64,000 nt of DNA, taken from positions 37,970 through 101,969 of the forward strand of contig CADAAI010000005.1 in NCBI GenBank assembly GCA_902785925.1, read 5' to 3'. This document shows positions 48,145 through 56,801 of the stretch, one piece after another. The notes beneath the pieces were generated by a model. It saw nothing but the letters and a program-made list of their open reading frames with translations, ran no database searches and had not been told where the DNA came from. Numbering within the stretch: the stretch's first letter is position 1; the number at the start of each line of letters is the position of its first letter. This DNA is from an uncultured Bacteroidales bacterium (GTDB taxonomy: Bacteria > Bacteroidota > Bacteroidia > Bacteroidales > Muribaculaceae). Both the position numbers and the translations under genes were made by a program.

Positions 48145-48684
48145 ATGGACAAGAAGCGCCTACGCAAGCACATCAAGGCTCAAGTTGCCATGCTCACACC
48201 CGAGCAAAGGGAACTTGAGGCAAGTAACGTGTTTAAACACATCGAGAAGTCCGATATTTTTAAGCACAGCAGCAATATCATGTTTTTCTCATCACTGCCC
48301 GATGAGATTCCTACTCATCACTTCATTGAGCGATGGGCTAAGACCAAGAATGTGTATCTGCCACGCGTCAATGGCGACGACATCGAACTCATTAAATTTC
48401 AACCAGGTACTTTGCGCAAAGGCAGTTTCAACATATTGGAGCCCACGGGCGATGACATCGTAGACCCACATATCCTAGATCTCATTATCGTGCCTGGAGT
48501 AGCTTTCGACCGTCAAGGCAACCGATGTGGACGAGGAAAGGGGTTTTACGACCGATTCCTGTCGCTCGCATCTGCACCAACCATTGCTGTGTGCTTCGAC
48601 TGTCAATTGGTAGATTCTTTGCCAGTAGAACCTCATGACATCCCCGCACAATACATTGTAACTAATACATTTAAAACACTATAA
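48145..48684 (+). CDS. 5-formyltetrahydrofolate cyclo-ligase
   Basis: A 179-residue enzyme converting 5-formyl-THF to 5,10-methenyl-THF with ATP. The signature region is IVPGVAFDRQGNRCGRGKGFYDRFL, with the ATP-binding GRGKGFYDR. The N-terminal RKHIKAQVAMLTPEQRE is also typical. It sits in the dCMP deaminase operon, which makes sense for one-carbon and thymidylate metabolism. Confidence 0.95.
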   Translation: MDKKRLRKHIKAQVAMLTPEQRELEASNVFKHIEKSDIFKHSSNIMFFSSLPDEIPTHHFIERWAKTKNVYLPRVNGDDIELIKFQPGTLRKGSFNILEPTGDDIVDPHILDLIIVPGVAFDRQGNRCGRGKGFYDRFLSLASAPTIAVCFDCQLVDSLPVEPHDIPAQYIVTNTFKTL

Positions 48685-48687
48685 TTC

Positions 48688-49374
48688 ATGGCACTCATAA
48701 ATCGCGACTCTAAGCTCTGCGACATTATTCTCCATGATCCATCGACAATCACGGTGCTCGACCGATTTGGTATAGCATTGGGCGTGGGCGACCTCAATGT
48801 CGAAGAGGCCTGCCAGGAGCATGGCATCAACGTGGAGTTTTTCACTACAATTCTCAATACTTTCATTAACGAGAACTACTTTCCACAGTACACAATGGCA
48901 CAGTTTAGTGCTAACGAAATTGTAGACTATCTCATAAAGACCAACAACCACTACCAGCAGAATGTACTTTCCAACATTGAGCGCCACTTCTCTTTTCTGA
49001 TTGCCAAGGCTCCATCGCACAACAACAACCTTGTCATCATGAAGCAGTTCTTTGATGAGATGAAGAGCGAACTGTTGCAGCGCATCGATGACGACAATAA
49101 CCGATGGTTCCCTGAAATTTGTCGCAACGAGAAGGCCATATCACAAATTGCTGAGGCTGTAACCGTTGAGGAACCTACCGACACTATTGAAGACAAAATT
49201 GATGACCTCATCAATATGCTCGTCGTCCACATGAAAGGCGACTACGACCACAACCTGGGTTATGCCGTGCTAGTTGCAGTATTCTCTCTAAAAAAAGACA
49301 TCAAGCAAAACAACCGCATTCGCAACCGCATTCTCCGCCCTTTCTCCAATGCTCTAATGCCTAGCAATGAATAA
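48688..49374 (+). CDS. ScdA/RIC-like (hemerythrin-fold) protein with degenerate motifs
   Basis: 228 residues. Residues 8-58 resemble the ScdA N-terminal domain (LCDIILHDPSTITVLDRFGI, LNVEEACQEHGIN), but the family's Cys-Cys pair after the GID-like turn is replaced by ALGVGD. The rest resembles the hemerythrin-like domain of RIC/YtfE proteins. Some His are present (NNHYQQN, PSHNNN, VVHMKGDYDHN), while the usual H...EE...FP ligand helix reads QRIDDDNNRWFP. RIC proteins are di-iron repair or nitrosative-stress factors; this copy may not bind iron normally. It overlaps the LuxR-type gene by 8 bases, suggesting a functional pair. Family call is tentative. Confidence 0.6.
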   Translation: MALINRDSKLCDIILHDPSTITVLDRFGIALGVGDLNVEEACQEHGINVEFFTTILNTFINENYFPQYTMAQFSANEIVDYLIKTNNHYQQNVLSNIERHFSFLIAKAPSHNNNLVIMKQFFDEMKSELLQRIDDDNNRWFPEICRNEKAISQIAEAVTVEEPTDTIEDKIDDLINMLVVHMKGDYDHNLGYAVLVAVFSLKKDIKQNNRIRNRILRPFSNALMPSNE

Positions 49375-49903
49375 CGCAAGGGTTATTATATCGACTCACA
49401 ACACGCTCGCGGCTTTAGGGCTCAAGAAGCTGCTCAGCGAGGTTTTCAGCACCGATGTTCTCGTTGTTGATGAGTCATTTTTCAACGTCCTGAGTACTAC
49501 AACAGAGCCTCACCTATTTTTTGTTGATCAAGACACACTGGTTGCCAGATTGCCGTTTTTCCTACCACGCAAGGCTAAGACTGTCTTGCTCCTGCCAAGC
49601 GACCAATCCATCGAAGACTTTCGAACCATCAATATTACTTTAACCGAGAGCCAACTCATCAACGAATTTAATTCGTTGCTTGAAGCACATCATAATAAAG
49701 ATAAAGAAAGTACAGCGCTATCCTCTAGAGAGGCAGAAGTGCTGCGACTAATCGCATCAGGAAAGACAAACAAAGAGATAGCACAAGAGCTAAACATTAG
49801 CATCAATACTGTACTAACTCACCGAAAGAACATGACGGCAAAACTGGGCATCAAGAGCGTTTCGGGACTCTCCTTCTACGCCATGATGAATGGAATCATA
49901 TAA
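49367..49903 (+). CDS. LuxR-type helix-turn-helix transcriptional regulator
   Basis: 178 residues. The C-terminal HTH is clear: LSSREAEVLRLIASGKTNKEIAQELNIS, with the recognition helix in SINTVLTHRKNMTAKLG. The N-terminal 110 residues have a receiver-like outline (ARVIISTHNTLAALGLKKLL, PHLFFVDQDTL) but no clean phospho-acceptor set, so it looks like an atypical or phosphorylation-independent response regulator. It overlaps the ScdA/RIC-like gene by 8 bases; that protein could supply the signal. Confidence 0.88.
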   Translation: MNNARVIISTHNTLAALGLKKLLSEVFSTDVLVVDESFFNVLSTTTEPHLFFVDQDTLVARLPFFLPRKAKTVLLLPSDQSIEDFRTINITLTESQLINEFNSLLEAHHNKDKESTALSSREAEVLRLIASGKTNKEIAQELNISINTVLTHRKNMTAKLGIKSVSGLSFYAMMNGII

Positions 49904-49951
49904 ACTTTTTGCGTTTAGTAGCTGAACTATTCTATATTGTAGGTTGAAAAG

Positions 49952-52900
49952 CTAATCAACAGGGATAACTTTGTTGCTGCGCGCATACCACAGATATCCC
50001 TCGATGTGGTCGTAACCAAGCTGTCTGAGCAAGTTCATGTATTCCTTAACCATAGCAGCATCGTCGGCAACGGTCTTAGGGTCGGTTTTGATTCCAAACT
50101 TGTAATCAACCACCACAACCTCGCCACTGGGACGCTTAACAATGCGATCTGGACGGCGGTGTTCATGGTCACTGCTACCCTCCTCATGCGGATAACTGAT
50201 GTTTCGCTCGGTGTAAACGACATTTGCACTGTCAAACCAGCTCATCAGCTGCTCATCGCCTTTTATTGTCTCTATCAAGTCGGAAAAACGCTTTTTACTC
50301 CAATATCGGTTATCGGTGAAAAGTTCGTTAGCAACACCATATTTTTGAGCAAAAGCAAAGTCGTCGATGGTCTTTATAAGACTAAAAAGTTCATGCATCC
50401 TCAATCCTTCGGCTGTCACTGTACCTCTGGTGTTCGGCATACTCACATGAACCGGCATTGTCGTGTGTGACACATAATAGGTAGGCATGAAATTGCCACG
50501 TTTATCGCCTTCATCGGTCGATTTATCCTTACGAACTATAGGCGAACCCTTGGTATAAGATATAACAGCCAACTTATTGGAAAGTTCCTCTTCAACAGAA
50601 TTATCACTGTTATCACTTTCATCACCAGCTATAGTTTTATCGCCATCTACCAACCAGCAATCAAGCAGCTGCTCAGTTTTTTGCATCTCAATGCCGCTAT
50701 CAACATTTCCAACGGCAAAGTTGTAAAGCAAAGTCCCCGCATCGCCCGATGCGCTTAGAGCAGTGCACTTCGACAGATCTTCCTCTTTGATATGAACAAA
50801 AATGTGAAGTTCTTCTTTGGGTCGAGTGAGAGCGACATACAACTTGTTGAGGTTGTCGACAAGAGTGTTCTCTTCTTCCTCGTTAACCACATGGTCAAGA
50901 AGCGATGCATTCTTGAGTGAATTGAGATTGATGGGAATGAGTGGAGGCAACAGGTCGCTGTTGCTCAAACCAATGCCCTCGATGGGGCCAGCATTAAGCC
51001 AGTCATCTTTCTTGATCCACATCAACTCATTACCTGGCATCAATTTCCAGTTGGCAAACGGGACAATGACACACTTGAACTCCAACCCCTTAGACTTGTG
51101 AATTGTCATCACACTCACGGCATCGGCATCGGCGGGAGAGTTCACTGCTAACTTGTTCTTCTTCTCTTCCCAGAACTGCAGGAATTCCCTGACTGTGCCA
51201 CCATTGCGCTGACGCGTGAAGTCGAGCACCACATTCATGAACGCCATTAGAAAAGAGTTTTCAATTTTAGCATCGGTATTTTTATTTTCGCCGTCCTGAT
51301 TGCTGGGCAAGATATACTTATCAATAATCTTGTCAACAATATTCACAAGGTTTGTGAGTTGGCTAGTGGGATCGGGCATTACCTCCCGGGCTATCTTTGA
51401 ATAGGCAGCAAGACGCTGCTCAGGAGTCAATGTAGAAAATTCTTTTCTATCGGCCCCAAAACAGTCAAGCAGAATCTCGCCAGTATTGACATCGGCACCT
51501 AGTGGCTGAATTTTCGCTTCAAAGTCGTGAAGCACCTTGTAGCGGCGCTGTTCACTCACTCTCTTCTTGATAAATCGGGCAGACAGAGAGTCGAGGTCTT
51601 CATTTTCATCCTCTTCTACCTGATATTGAGTGAGTTCAAGGAACTGGAGCACACTTATTATAAGCCTTATCGACGGTGAATTCTTGAGAAGCAATGACTC
51701 AGCCGACACGATATCGATGTGGTCAGGATGCATCTCACTGCCGAGTGAGTCATTGTATTCGAGCAAGGTCTCAACTATCGCATTACCCTCGCCATTAGTA
51801 CTCACAAGGATTGCTATATCTTTCATCTCATAGCCACGACCACGCAGCATATTGATGTAGGCAGGAAGCGATGAGATGATTTTCTGTTGAGCCTCTTTTG
51901 CGTATTTCTCAAAAGGCACAACGTTAATATTTACCAATCCATCTTTTGAAGTCTTGTGTACTTTCTGCTTTATGTTGGCATAGGTCTTACTTAACGACGT
52001 ATACTGTGGTGCATCCTTGTGATAACAGTCGATGACCTGTGAAAACAGTTCATTGTTGAATTCAATGATTGAACGATAGCTACGGTAGTTGGTGTCAAGA
52101 GGGTCGACATCGGCATCAAAATGCTGTTCTATCTCCTCGCGCAGCATGCTAGGATCGCTGTTGCGAAAACGATATATCGACTGCTTCTCATCACCGATTA
52201 TAAGGTTCTCGTTATAACGGGCAATGCTCTCCTCAAGAAGAGGCCTGAAGTTGTTGTACTGTTTGCGGCTAGTATCTTGAAACTCATCAATCATGTAGTT
52301 ATTAATTGCACTTCCGGCATGCTCATAGATGAAGATTGCTCCACAGGCTAGCACACGGCTTATCAGGTCGTTAGTATCGGCAATCATGATGCTGTTAGTG
52401 TCCTTACGAAACTGTTCGAGCTTCTCATCAATCTTTCCCAACAAGCCCAACTTCCAGATGTTTTCAATCACATTATCAAGGAAGTTGACCATGGCTTCGT
52501 GGATAAACACCTGCTGCAATAAGTTCTTAAGTTCGGCACATTGATCTGAGGTAACCTTATCCTTGTAGTTCTTCTTTAGAACGGTTACCAGAGCGCTATC
52601 TTCCTGTGAATACTTTTTAAGTGTTGTCATTGAGCTCTTGCTCTCAAATGGCGACAAATCTCCACTACTAATCTTTTTCAATGAAGATTTACCGTCAATA
52701 TGATCAGGGAGAATGCCATAACGATGGAAGAAATCGGCGACATCGCGCTGGGCATCCTTAATGCTCTGTTCACGCAAGTTTCGACGCATGATGAGCTGTT
52801 GCTTGAACTGGAAAACACTCGATGTGCCTGAACCTGAGCCTATATCGCTTAAGTAGTTAACAATTTCCTCATGATGGTCTCTGAACGTCTCCTGATAGAT

Positions 52901-53566
52901 AACTGCTGCAAACTTCTTCAGCTCATTGGCACTGTGCTCACCAAAGAAGTCCCAAGTCTTATTATTAGTGATATTCTTGATGATAAATGATTTTACCCAA
53001 TCATCGATGGCACGCTGATGTTCCCCCTTACTTCCGAGTTCAGCAAGGAAGTCATGCACTGCTACACTGGTTGCATAGTCCTCATCTATCTCAAGACTAT
53101 AATTAAAGTCGCGGTCGAGTTCACGGGCGAAATTGCGCAAGATGCCCTGAAAGAACGAATCAATAGTGCTTACATTGAACGAACCATAGTCGAACAATAT
53201 AGCACTCAATGCGCGACGAGTAGCGAACATCACCGACTCAAAAGAATCGTCGGCGAACATCACCTTGAAATCTTTCACATATTCTCCCTCACCCTTGCTC
53301 AAATTGTAAAGCTCGCTAATGATGCGCTCCTTCATCTCGTTGGTAGCTTTATTGGTGAATGTGATAGCAAGGATGTGACGATGGTAATTAAAATCCTTTC
53401 TTAGTTTGAAACAATCAAGAGTATTCTCTTCACCTTTCTTATCTACTACTTTAACTTGCTTTCCTGTTGGTATTCCTATGAGATTGGCAATATAGGTTCG
53501 GGCAAGTGTATAGGTCTTGCCCGATCCTGCCGATGCCTTGATTATCTTTATTCCTTTTTGTGCCAT
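49952..53566 (-). CDS. AddA-like helicase-nuclease (UvrD/RecB family)
   Basis: 1204 residues from ATG 53566-53564 (a GTG lies one codon upstream). SF1 helicase motifs are complete: KASAGSGKTYTLARTYI (Walker A), IDEFQDTSRKQYNNFR (Walker B), GDEKQSIYRFRNSD, VMTIHKSKGLEFKCVIVP and LYVALTRPKEELHIF. The C-terminus has a PD-(D/E)xK nuclease core: HRRPDRIVKRPSGEVVVVDYKFG. This is the AddA subunit architecture for double-strand break resection. The usual AddB partner is not adjacent on either side. Confidence 0.92.
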   Translation of the reverse strand: MAQKGIKIIKASAGSGKTYTLARTYIANLIGIPTGKQVKVVDKKGEENTLDCFKLRKDFNYHRHILAITFTNKATNEMKERIISELYNLSKGEGEYVKDFKVMFADDSFESVMFATRRALSAILFDYGSFNVSTIDSFFQGILRNFARELDRDFNYSLEIDEDYATSVAVHDFLAELGSKGEHQRAIDDWVKSFIIKNITNNKTWDFFGEHSANELKKFAAVIYQETFRDHHEEIVNYLSDIGSGSGTSSVFQFKQQLIMRRNLREQSIKDAQRDVADFFHRYGILPDHIDGKSSLKKISSGDLSPFESKSSMTTLKKYSQEDSALVTVLKKNYKDKVTSDQCAELKNLLQQVFIHEAMVNFLDNVIENIWKLGLLGKIDEKLEQFRKDTNSIMIADTNDLISRVLACGAIFIYEHAGSAINNYMIDEFQDTSRKQYNNFRPLLEESIARYNENLIIGDEKQSIYRFRNSDPSMLREEIEQHFDADVDPLDTNYRSYRSIIEFNNELFSQVIDCYHKDAPQYTSLSKTYANIKQKVHKTSKDGLVNINVVPFEKYAKEAQQKIISSLPAYINMLRGRGYEMKDIAILVSTNGEGNAIVETLLEYNDSLGSEMHPDHIDIVSAESLLLKNSPSIRLIISVLQFLELTQYQVEEDENEDLDSLSARFIKKRVSEQRRYKVLHDFEAKIQPLGADVNTGEILLDCFGADRKEFSTLTPEQRLAAYSKIAREVMPDPTSQLTNLVNIVDKIIDKYILPSNQDGENKNTDAKIENSFLMAFMNVVLDFTRQRNGGTVREFLQFWEEKKNKLAVNSPADADAVSVMTIHKSKGLEFKCVIVPFANWKLMPGNELMWIKKDDWLNAGPIEGIGLSNSDLLPPLIPINLNSLKNASLLDHVVNEEEENTLVDNLNKLYVALTRPKEELHIFVHIKEEDLSKCTALSASGDAGTLLYNFAVGNVDSGIEMQKTEQLLDCWLVDGDKTIAGDESDNSDNSVEEELSNKLAVISYTKGSPIVRKDKSTDEGDKRGNFMPTYYVSHTTMPVHVSMPNTRGTVTAEGLRMHELFSLIKTIDDFAFAQKYGVANELFTDNRYWSKKRFSDLIETIKGDEQLMSWFDSANVVYTERNISYPHEEGSSDHEHRRPDRIVKRPSGEVVVVDYKFGIKTDPKTVADDAAMVKEYMNLLRQLGYDHIEGYLWYARSNKVIPVD

Positions 53567-53615
53567 CACTTTGACAAAATAAGTCGCTAATAACTATTAT
53601 GAATAAAAATCTATC

Positions 53616-53969
53616 CTATATTATTCTAGCTTTAAAACCTTGGCTATTTAAATACTCGAGCACCCTATCACGCATGTCGCCTTGAATGAGAATCTCGCCG
53701 CCACGGGCCGAGCCTCCAACACTGCACACTCTCTTAAGGTCTGACGCAAGCTGCTTCAGAGTCTCATCGTCGAGTGACAGATTGGCAATAATAGTTGCCT
53801 TCTTGCCGTTGCGCCCCTTCTTGTCAAGAATAATGTCAATCATCTTTTTTCCTTGCTGCTCAAGCGCCGATGCTGCTTCGTCAGCTTCGCAAGCCGACTC
53901 TTGACTTACAGCTTCGGGGTCAATGTCGAACGCGGCCCCAAGCATTGCCTTCCAATCTTTATTATCCAT
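53616..53969 (-). CDS. SUI1/eIF1-type translation initiation factor (YciH family)
   Basis: 117 residues. The C-terminal SUI1 domain reads KMIDIILDKKGRNGKKATIIANL, then LKQLASDLKRVCSVGGSARGGEILIQGDMRDRVLEYLNSQGFKARII. An acidic N-terminus (DPEAVSQESACEADEAASALEQQ) precedes it. Bacterial YciH proteins can bind the small subunit, but their role is not essential. It lies 46 bases upstream of the AddA-like gene and has its own promoter. Confidence 0.93.
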   Translation of the reverse strand: MDNKDWKAMLGAAFDIDPEAVSQESACEADEAASALEQQGKKMIDIILDKKGRNGKKATIIANLSLDDETLKQLASDLKRVCSVGGSARGGEILIQGDMRDRVLEYLNSQGFKARII

Positions 53970-54003
53970 TCTAATTGTTTCTTGATGGTAATTTTATTTG
54001 GTT

Positions 54004-54034
54004 CAAAGATAATAATATTTATTGAATAACGCAA
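54004..54034 (-). promoter_or_regulatory. Predicted promoter of the SUI1 gene
   Basis: Minus strand TTG (54034-54032), 20 bases, TATCTTTG (54011-54004). The ATG is 35 bases downstream. Confidence 0.55.
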
Positions 54035-54102
54035 GGAATACATGCAAGGAACACAAGCATCTCGGAAAAAATACATAAAATCGTAAAATAATTGGATAAA
54101 AA

Positions 54103-54134
54103 TTTGGAGAAATGAAAAACAGGATGTAAATTTG
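54103..54134 (+). promoter_or_regulatory. Predicted promoter of a putative small RNA
   Basis: TTTG (54103-54106), 20 bases, TAAATTTG (54127-54134): a full consensus promoter pointing to the right into a region with no gene. Transcription would start near 54138. Confidence 0.6.
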
Positions 54135-54137
54135 CAA

Positions 54138-54395
54138 TTGAAAATGTGAGTAAATAGTTGATTGCCTTATTTGTTAAGAATCTTTTTATAGAATCAGGTT
54201 TTTTCTTTATCTACTCATAGTGTGCCGCAAAACGGCACATGGCATTAACATGTATGCCATATTCAATTGGTTTTGAGACAGAAAGAACAACAACAATAAT
54301 TTTTAGCATAAATTAATTTAGTTACTAATGTGATAAGTTTGGTTTATTAAGACACTATTAATAAAAGCGAGTCGTGAGACCCGCTTTTATTTATT
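54138..54395 (+). ncRNA. Candidate small non-coding RNA (about 255 nt)
   Basis: A promoter at 54103-54134 and a terminator at 54361-54390 bracket this stretch inside the 483-base gap 53970-54452. Structure is visible: a seven-pair hairpin with a CAAAA loop (54221-54239) next to and overlapping by one base a second seven-pair stem (54239-54245 with 54254-54260). The only reading frame of any length is 25 codons (54239-54316) with no ribosome site or recognisable product. I cannot assign it to 6S, SRP, RNase P, tmRNA or any riboswitch. It could be a regulatory RNA or encode the short peptide. Confidence 0.4.
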
Positions 54396-54398
54396 TTG
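54361..54398. terminator. Terminator shared by the putative small RNA and the sulfatase-fold gene
   Basis: ATAAAAGCG (54361-54369) pairs with CGCTTTTAT (54382-54390), extended by three inner pairs after a mismatch, and followed by TTATTTTG on the plus strand. It lies 62 bases past the stop of the minus-strand gene at 54453, so it can end both transcripts. Confidence 0.65.
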
Positions 54399-54452
54399 TA
54401 GAATATCAATCATCCAAAAGACAATTTAAAGATCTGCATAAAAATGCACACT

Positions 54453-56273
54453 TTATTTCTTGGGCTCAAACCAGCGACTTGTGATAATCATGTCGCTAAT
54501 GCTCCACGCCTGCTTCTGTCGGTTATAGAGAGCGCCACTGCCTATGCCCTCGGTCGGTGACGTTGCAACCGATGTGACCTCGCCACGAAGCACACTGTTG
54601 CCAAGGCCACTCCAATGGCTATTGCCAACTCCCATCAGTTCAATAAGGGTTGGAAATACATCAATTTGCCCTACAGGTCCATCAATAATGCCATTCTGCC
54701 CTGAGTTTAAGACAAGGAACACACACTTGTCTCCTTCTGGGTCAATTGATGGACGACCAGCAGGAGCATCGTCAACTATCTCGCTGTGATCGCTCACAAT
54801 CACTATCATAGTGTTGTCGTAGATACCTTGCGACTTCAAGTTGGCAAGAAATTTAGCGAGGGCCATATCAAATGCATTGGCACATTCTAAATAGCAACGC
54901 ACCTCGCTGGTATAACGACCACTGTTCTGCACCCAAGTGGTGGGCTCCATTGGTGAGTTGTAGGGATGATGCATTCCCGCTGTTGCCACTAGAGCAATAA
55001 GCGGACTCTTGCGCTCTGGCAACAGTCGAGTCACCTCTTCAAGTAAAGCCTTGTCAAGCAAATAGCCATTGTTCTTCAAAGTATCGGCAATCTCGGCTCT
55101 ACCATAGAAGTCGCGATATCCATAGATAATCGACATATTGCGCACATTCCACAGGGTGGGCTCGTCGCAGCATGCATAAAAACTGTCATAATCGCCAAGC
55201 ATCTTCACCAGCGATGGATAAGGAACGTCGCCAAAGGTGCTCGCAACCGCCTGAGTGGTAAGCGGGAGTAAACCTGTGTTGTACATGAAAATGCCGTCGC
55301 TTGAGCGTCCGTTCTTCACCTGTGAGCGCATGTTGAGAGTGAGAAGGTTGTTCTCGGTGTCACGGCACAATGCATTCAGGGTGGGAGTAACTTCTCGGCC
55401 ATCAATTTCAAGGTTTATAACCCATGAGTTGAGAGACTCCACAACAAGTAAAATCACGTTCTTGCCTCGCGCACTGGCATAATCGTCGCCAGGTTGGGGT
55501 TGCTCATTAATAAAGCGAGTAACCTCCTGCTTCTGCTCATCGGTGAGCGTTACGCGGTCGAATATTGTTGTCACAAGGCCATAAGTAACATAAGGCACCA
55601 TGCCGTTAGCATTAAGATAATCGCCCTGACGGGTCCACATCACGCAGTAGTCGTTAACTAGCTGCATGCGAAAGCTAGGGCAATTCTCATCCTCTTTATA
55701 ATGTAATGCTGTCATACCCAACCTAATGCCAGCAAATACCATTAAACTAAGCAACGACAATCCTAATCTTTGGCCAAACGAACTGCGACTTGACTCGATA
55801 CCACGCTTGAACCAGATACGGTAGACGATATAAAGCAAAACTGGGGGCAAGAGCACTTCTAAATCGGCAAGCCGAACTGCCCCCATAGCACTTTGAGCCA
55901 CAGTGCCGCCCACATTGTCGACAAGAAAGAATGATGACATTGGCATCAAGTCGCGATAGCTGGGCATGTAGAGAAACTGTGCTAAACACCATAGAGTCAC
56001 AAGCCATATCGCAATCCAACTCCACTTGCGCCAGCGTGGACTGAGAGCGACAAAAGGCAACAGCACAATTATCGCGTCAGCAATATTGTTAATCACAAGA
56101 AGGCACAACTCCTTGAATGTCACATGATCCAACCAGTTATTATCGGCTATTGCATTGAAATGGTATTCAACAGCAAGCAGTTGCACAACAATGCAAAACA
56201 CTGCCAGCACATAAAACCATAATGAAGAGTTCTTTATCGTCTTTTTCACCGTAGTAGTATTTGAGCGTTTCAT
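54453..56273 (-). CDS. LTA-synthase-like sulfatase-fold membrane phosphotransferase
   Basis: 606 residues from ATG 56273-56271 (MKRSNTTTVKK). The frame is open 48 codons further, but those codons run through the promoter and the ferredoxin terminator, so the shorter start is right. Five N-terminal membrane helices are followed by an extracytoplasmic sulfatase domain: NVILLVVESLNSWVINL (metal ligand Glu and the usual nucleophile region), TAGMHHPYNSPMEP and IVIVSDHSEIVDD. Such enzymes move phosphoglycerol or phosphoethanolamine onto envelope glycans or lipids. The acceptor is unknown; a lipid A or glycan modifier is likely. Confidence 0.88.
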   Translation of the reverse strand: MKRSNTTTVKKTIKNSSLWFYVLAVFCIVVQLLAVEYHFNAIADNNWLDHVTFKELCLLVINNIADAIIVLLPFVALSPRWRKWSWIAIWLVTLWCLAQFLYMPSYRDLMPMSSFFLVDNVGGTVAQSAMGAVRLADLEVLLPPVLLYIVYRIWFKRGIESSRSSFGQRLGLSLLSLMVFAGIRLGMTALHYKEDENCPSFRMQLVNDYCVMWTRQGDYLNANGMVPYVTYGLVTTIFDRVTLTDEQKQEVTRFINEQPQPGDDYASARGKNVILLVVESLNSWVINLEIDGREVTPTLNALCRDTENNLLTLNMRSQVKNGRSSDGIFMYNTGLLPLTTQAVASTFGDVPYPSLVKMLGDYDSFYACCDEPTLWNVRNMSIIYGYRDFYGRAEIADTLKNNGYLLDKALLEEVTRLLPERKSPLIALVATAGMHHPYNSPMEPTTWVQNSGRYTSEVRCYLECANAFDMALAKFLANLKSQGIYDNTMIVIVSDHSEIVDDAPAGRPSIDPEGDKCVFLVLNSGQNGIIDGPVGQIDVFPTLIELMGVGNSHWSGLGNSVLRGEVTSVATSPTEGIGSGALYNRQKQAWSISDMIITSRWFEPKK

Positions 56274-56278
56274 GACTG

Positions 56279-56310
56279 CAAAGTTAATCATTATCAACCT
56301 CAAACCCAAA
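56279..56310 (-). promoter_or_regulatory. Predicted promoter of the sulfatase-fold gene, implying a leaderless mRNA
   Basis: Minus strand TTTG (56310-56307), 20 bases, TAACTTTG (56286-56279), then only five bases to the ATG at 56273. With the -7 element in its normal place the transcript would start about 3 bases before the start codon. Confidence 0.65.
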
Positions 56311-56389
56311 TTTTTTTCACTGCCTCCAACCTTGAGATTCCAAGAACCCCTCAACCACCAACATTCTGGGGTAATCGACAAAACAAAGC

Positions 56390-56415
56390 GCCACATCCCC
56401 ATGCAGGGATGTGGC
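56390..56415 (-). terminator. Terminator of the ferredoxin gene
   Basis: A perfect 10-pair stem (56390-56399 with 56406-56415) with a six-base loop, followed on the minus strand by GCTTTGTTTTG. Confidence 0.8.
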
Positions 56416-56446
56416 ACCGTTTTGCTTTATACTCTAAGTGAGTGTA

Positions 56447-56614
56447 TTAGCCTTCGCTAATTGCCTCGTTTGGGCAAGCCTCAGCGCAAGTACCGCAGCT
56501 GATGCAAGTGTCGGGATCAATTACATAGATGTCACCCTCGCTGATAGCGCCAGTTGGACACATATCCATGCAAGTTCCGCATGCTACACAGTCGTCACTA
56601 ATTACGTAAGCCAT
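56447..56614 (-). CDS. 2[4Fe-4S] ferredoxin
   Basis: A 55-residue protein, MAYVISDDCVACGTCMDMCP through CPNEAISEG. Two CxxCxxCxxxCP clusters (Cys9, 12, 15, 19 and Cys37, 40, 43, 47) identify a clostridial-type low-potential electron carrier for pyruvate:ferredoxin oxidoreductase, Rnf or hydrogenase. Monocistronic, with a terminator 31 bases downstream. Upstream are both a housekeeping-type promoter and a sigma-54-type promoter. Confidence 0.97.
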   Translation of the reverse strand: MAYVISDDCVACGTCMDMCPTGAISEGDIYVIDPDTCISCGTCAEACPNEAISEG

Positions 56615-56668
56615 AGTCTGAATAATTTAAATAGTTAAGTAAAAATAAAATTGTCTTGTAAACAGCTG

Positions 56669-56701
56669 CAAAATTACTGATTTTATTTTATTAATGCCAA
56701 A
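56669..56701 (-). promoter_or_regulatory. Predicted housekeeping promoter of the ferredoxin gene
   Basis: Minus strand TTTG (56701-56698), 21 bases, TAATTTTG (56676-56669). Leader of about 50 bases. Confidence 0.6.
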
Positions 56702-56729
56702 TATTTTCGCAACTATTTTCTATAGTAAA

Positions 56730-56745
56730 AGCAAAAATAGTGCCA
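56730..56745 (-). promoter_or_regulatory. Predicted sigma-54 (RpoN) promoter upstream of the ferredoxin gene
   Basis: Minus strand TGGCACTATTTTTGCT (56745-56730) matches TGGCAC-N5-TTGCW exactly, GG and GC separated by 10 bases. It lies upstream of the housekeeping promoter; a transcript from it would have a leader of about 105 bases. Confidence 0.6.
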
Positions 56746-56801
56746 AAATATCGGGCACCCCAAAATAGCGAATTATTTTGTGGCGTTAATTTCGATTCAC
56801 A

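Noticed and set aside
54239..54316. 25-codon frame inside the putative small RNA.
   Set aside because: No ribosome-binding context, no similarity to a known peptide; kept only as part of the RNA candidate.
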